A stretch of 64,000 nucleotides of DNA, taken from Streptacidiphilus neutrinimicus (lineage in GTDB: Bacteria > Actinomycetota > Actinomycetes > Streptomycetales > Streptomycetaceae). Positions within the stretch are counted from its first letter, which is position 1. Every line of letters starts with the position of its first letter. Made by a program: the position numbers and the translations under genes. The stretch spans positions 78,719 through 142,718 of the forward strand of contig NZ_BBPO01000006.1 in NCBI RefSeq assembly GCF_000787815.1. The letters are read 5' to 3'. Of the stretch, positions 63,596 through 64,000 are shown piece by piece. The notes beneath the pieces are model-generated. The model saw nothing but the letters and a program-made list of their open reading frames with translations. It did no database searches and was not told where the DNA came from.

Positions 63596-64000
63596 ATGAC
63601 AGGTTCCCGCATCGTCGCGTTGGGTCACTACCAGCCGTCCAAGGTCCTCACCAACGACGATCTCGCGTCGCTGGTCGACACGAGCGACGAGTGGATCACT
63701 TCGCGGGTGGGCATCCGTCGGCGGCACATCGCGGCCCCCGACGAGACGGTCGCCGACATGGCCTCCCGCGCCGCCGCCAAGGCGCTGGCCGCCAGCGGCT
63801 TCGATCCGCAGAGCGTGGACCTGGTCGTCGTCGCCACCTGCACCGCGATCGACCGCAGCCCCAACACCGCCGCCCAGGTCGCCGCGCGCCTCGGCATCCC
63901 GACCCCGGCGGCGTACGACGTGAACACCGTCTGCTCGGGCTTCTCCTACGCGCTCGCCACCGCCGACCACGCGGTGCGCGCGGGCGCGGCCCGCCGCGCG
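63596..64000 (+). CDS. Beta-ketoacyl-ACP synthase III (FabH-like), 3' end outside window
   Basis: This is the N-terminal 135 residues of a KAS III: MTGSRIVALGHYQPSKVLTNDDLASLVDTSDEWITSRVGIRRRHIAAPDETVADMA, the classical FabH start, and C113 in VNTVCSGFSYAL as the acyl-accepting nucleophile. It condenses an acyl-CoA starter with malonyl-ACP. The frame is open to the window end. ATG 63596 follows GGGAG. Whether it is the housekeeping enzyme or a pathway paralogue cannot be told. Confidence 0.9.
   Translation, partial: MTGSRIVALGHYQPSKVLTNDDLASLVDTSDEWITSRVGIRRRHIAAPDETVADMASRAAAKALAASGFDPQSVDLVVVATCTAIDRSPNTAAQVAARLGIPTPAAYDVNTVCSGFSYALATADHAVRAGAARRA

Overview
The window is high-GC actinobacterial DNA of the Streptomyces/Kitasatospora/Streptacidiphilus type. 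The evidence is strong GC3 bias, GTG starts with GGAGG-type ribosome sites, a futalosine-type menaquinone locus, a DtxR/DmdR iron regulator next to a SIS-domain gene, an SCO4402-like gene next to purU, an FxSxx-COOH peptide cassette, and many secreted or regulatory families typical of Streptomycetaceae. From memory the left part resembles the S. coelicolor SCO4490-4495 neighbourhood and the middle resembles SCO4388-4403. These locus numbers were not checked.

Layout. (1) 1-9.8 kb: end of a DUF3027 gene, a yeast-type cytosine deaminase, then the late menaquinone genes: UbiD-like decarboxylase, UbiA-like prenyltransferase, UbiX-like flavin prenyltransferase, Lrp regulator, threonine ammonia-lyase and MqnE. 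A VapBC-like toxin-antitoxin pair with a perfect 33-bp palindrome abutting its start codon sits inside this group. A DUF4229 membrane protein, a LacI regulator and a 28-residue membrane peptide follow. (2) 9.9-14.1 kb: secreted protein, serC, citrate synthase and pdxH, with an 18-bp palindrome between the divergent citrate synthase and pdxH. (3) 14.4-23.4 kb: a complete FxSxx-COOH cassette: 64-aa precursor ending FNSSI, radical SAM/SPASM maturase fused to an HExxH domain, AAC(3)-like acetyltransferase, TIR-like FxsC, and a 1328-aa FxsT with P-loop, TIR-like, NB-ARC and TPR parts. (4) 23.5-39.8 kb: alpha/beta hydrolase, SLATT-like 2TM protein, SIS protein, DmdR1-like regulator, primase/polymerase-like protein, TPR regulator, membrane protein, substrate-binding lipoprotein, purU, an ECF sigma with its zinc-finger anti-sigma, a STAS protein, a teichoic-acid-type transferase and a membrane esterase.

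(5) 39.9-62.0 kb: an accessory catabolic island with acyl-CoA ligases, three acyl-CoA dehydrogenases, an amidohydrolase, cyclase, SDR, aldehyde and alcohol dehydrogenases, a flavin reductase, enoyl-CoA hydratase, DoxX protein and a zinc-ribbon/OB-fold protein. Four of its promoter regions carry variants of one palindrome, CTGACGG(N)CCGTCAG. This suggests a single regulon under an unlinked, probably TetR-type, repressor. The substrate is not evident; a cyclic or aromatic carboxylic acid broken down as CoA thioesters is the best guess. (6) 62.3-64 kb: an L,D-transpeptidase-like protein with nine five-residue repeats, and the start of a FabH-like ketosynthase that runs off the window.

Other repeats: intergenic palindromic elements sharing a 24-bp core (about 0.8, 34.0 and 51.0 kb), a 7-bp VNTR of 17 units at 54.45 kb and an adjacent 67-bp tandem repeat. 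I saw no rRNA, tRNA, CRISPR array, transposase or phage gene.
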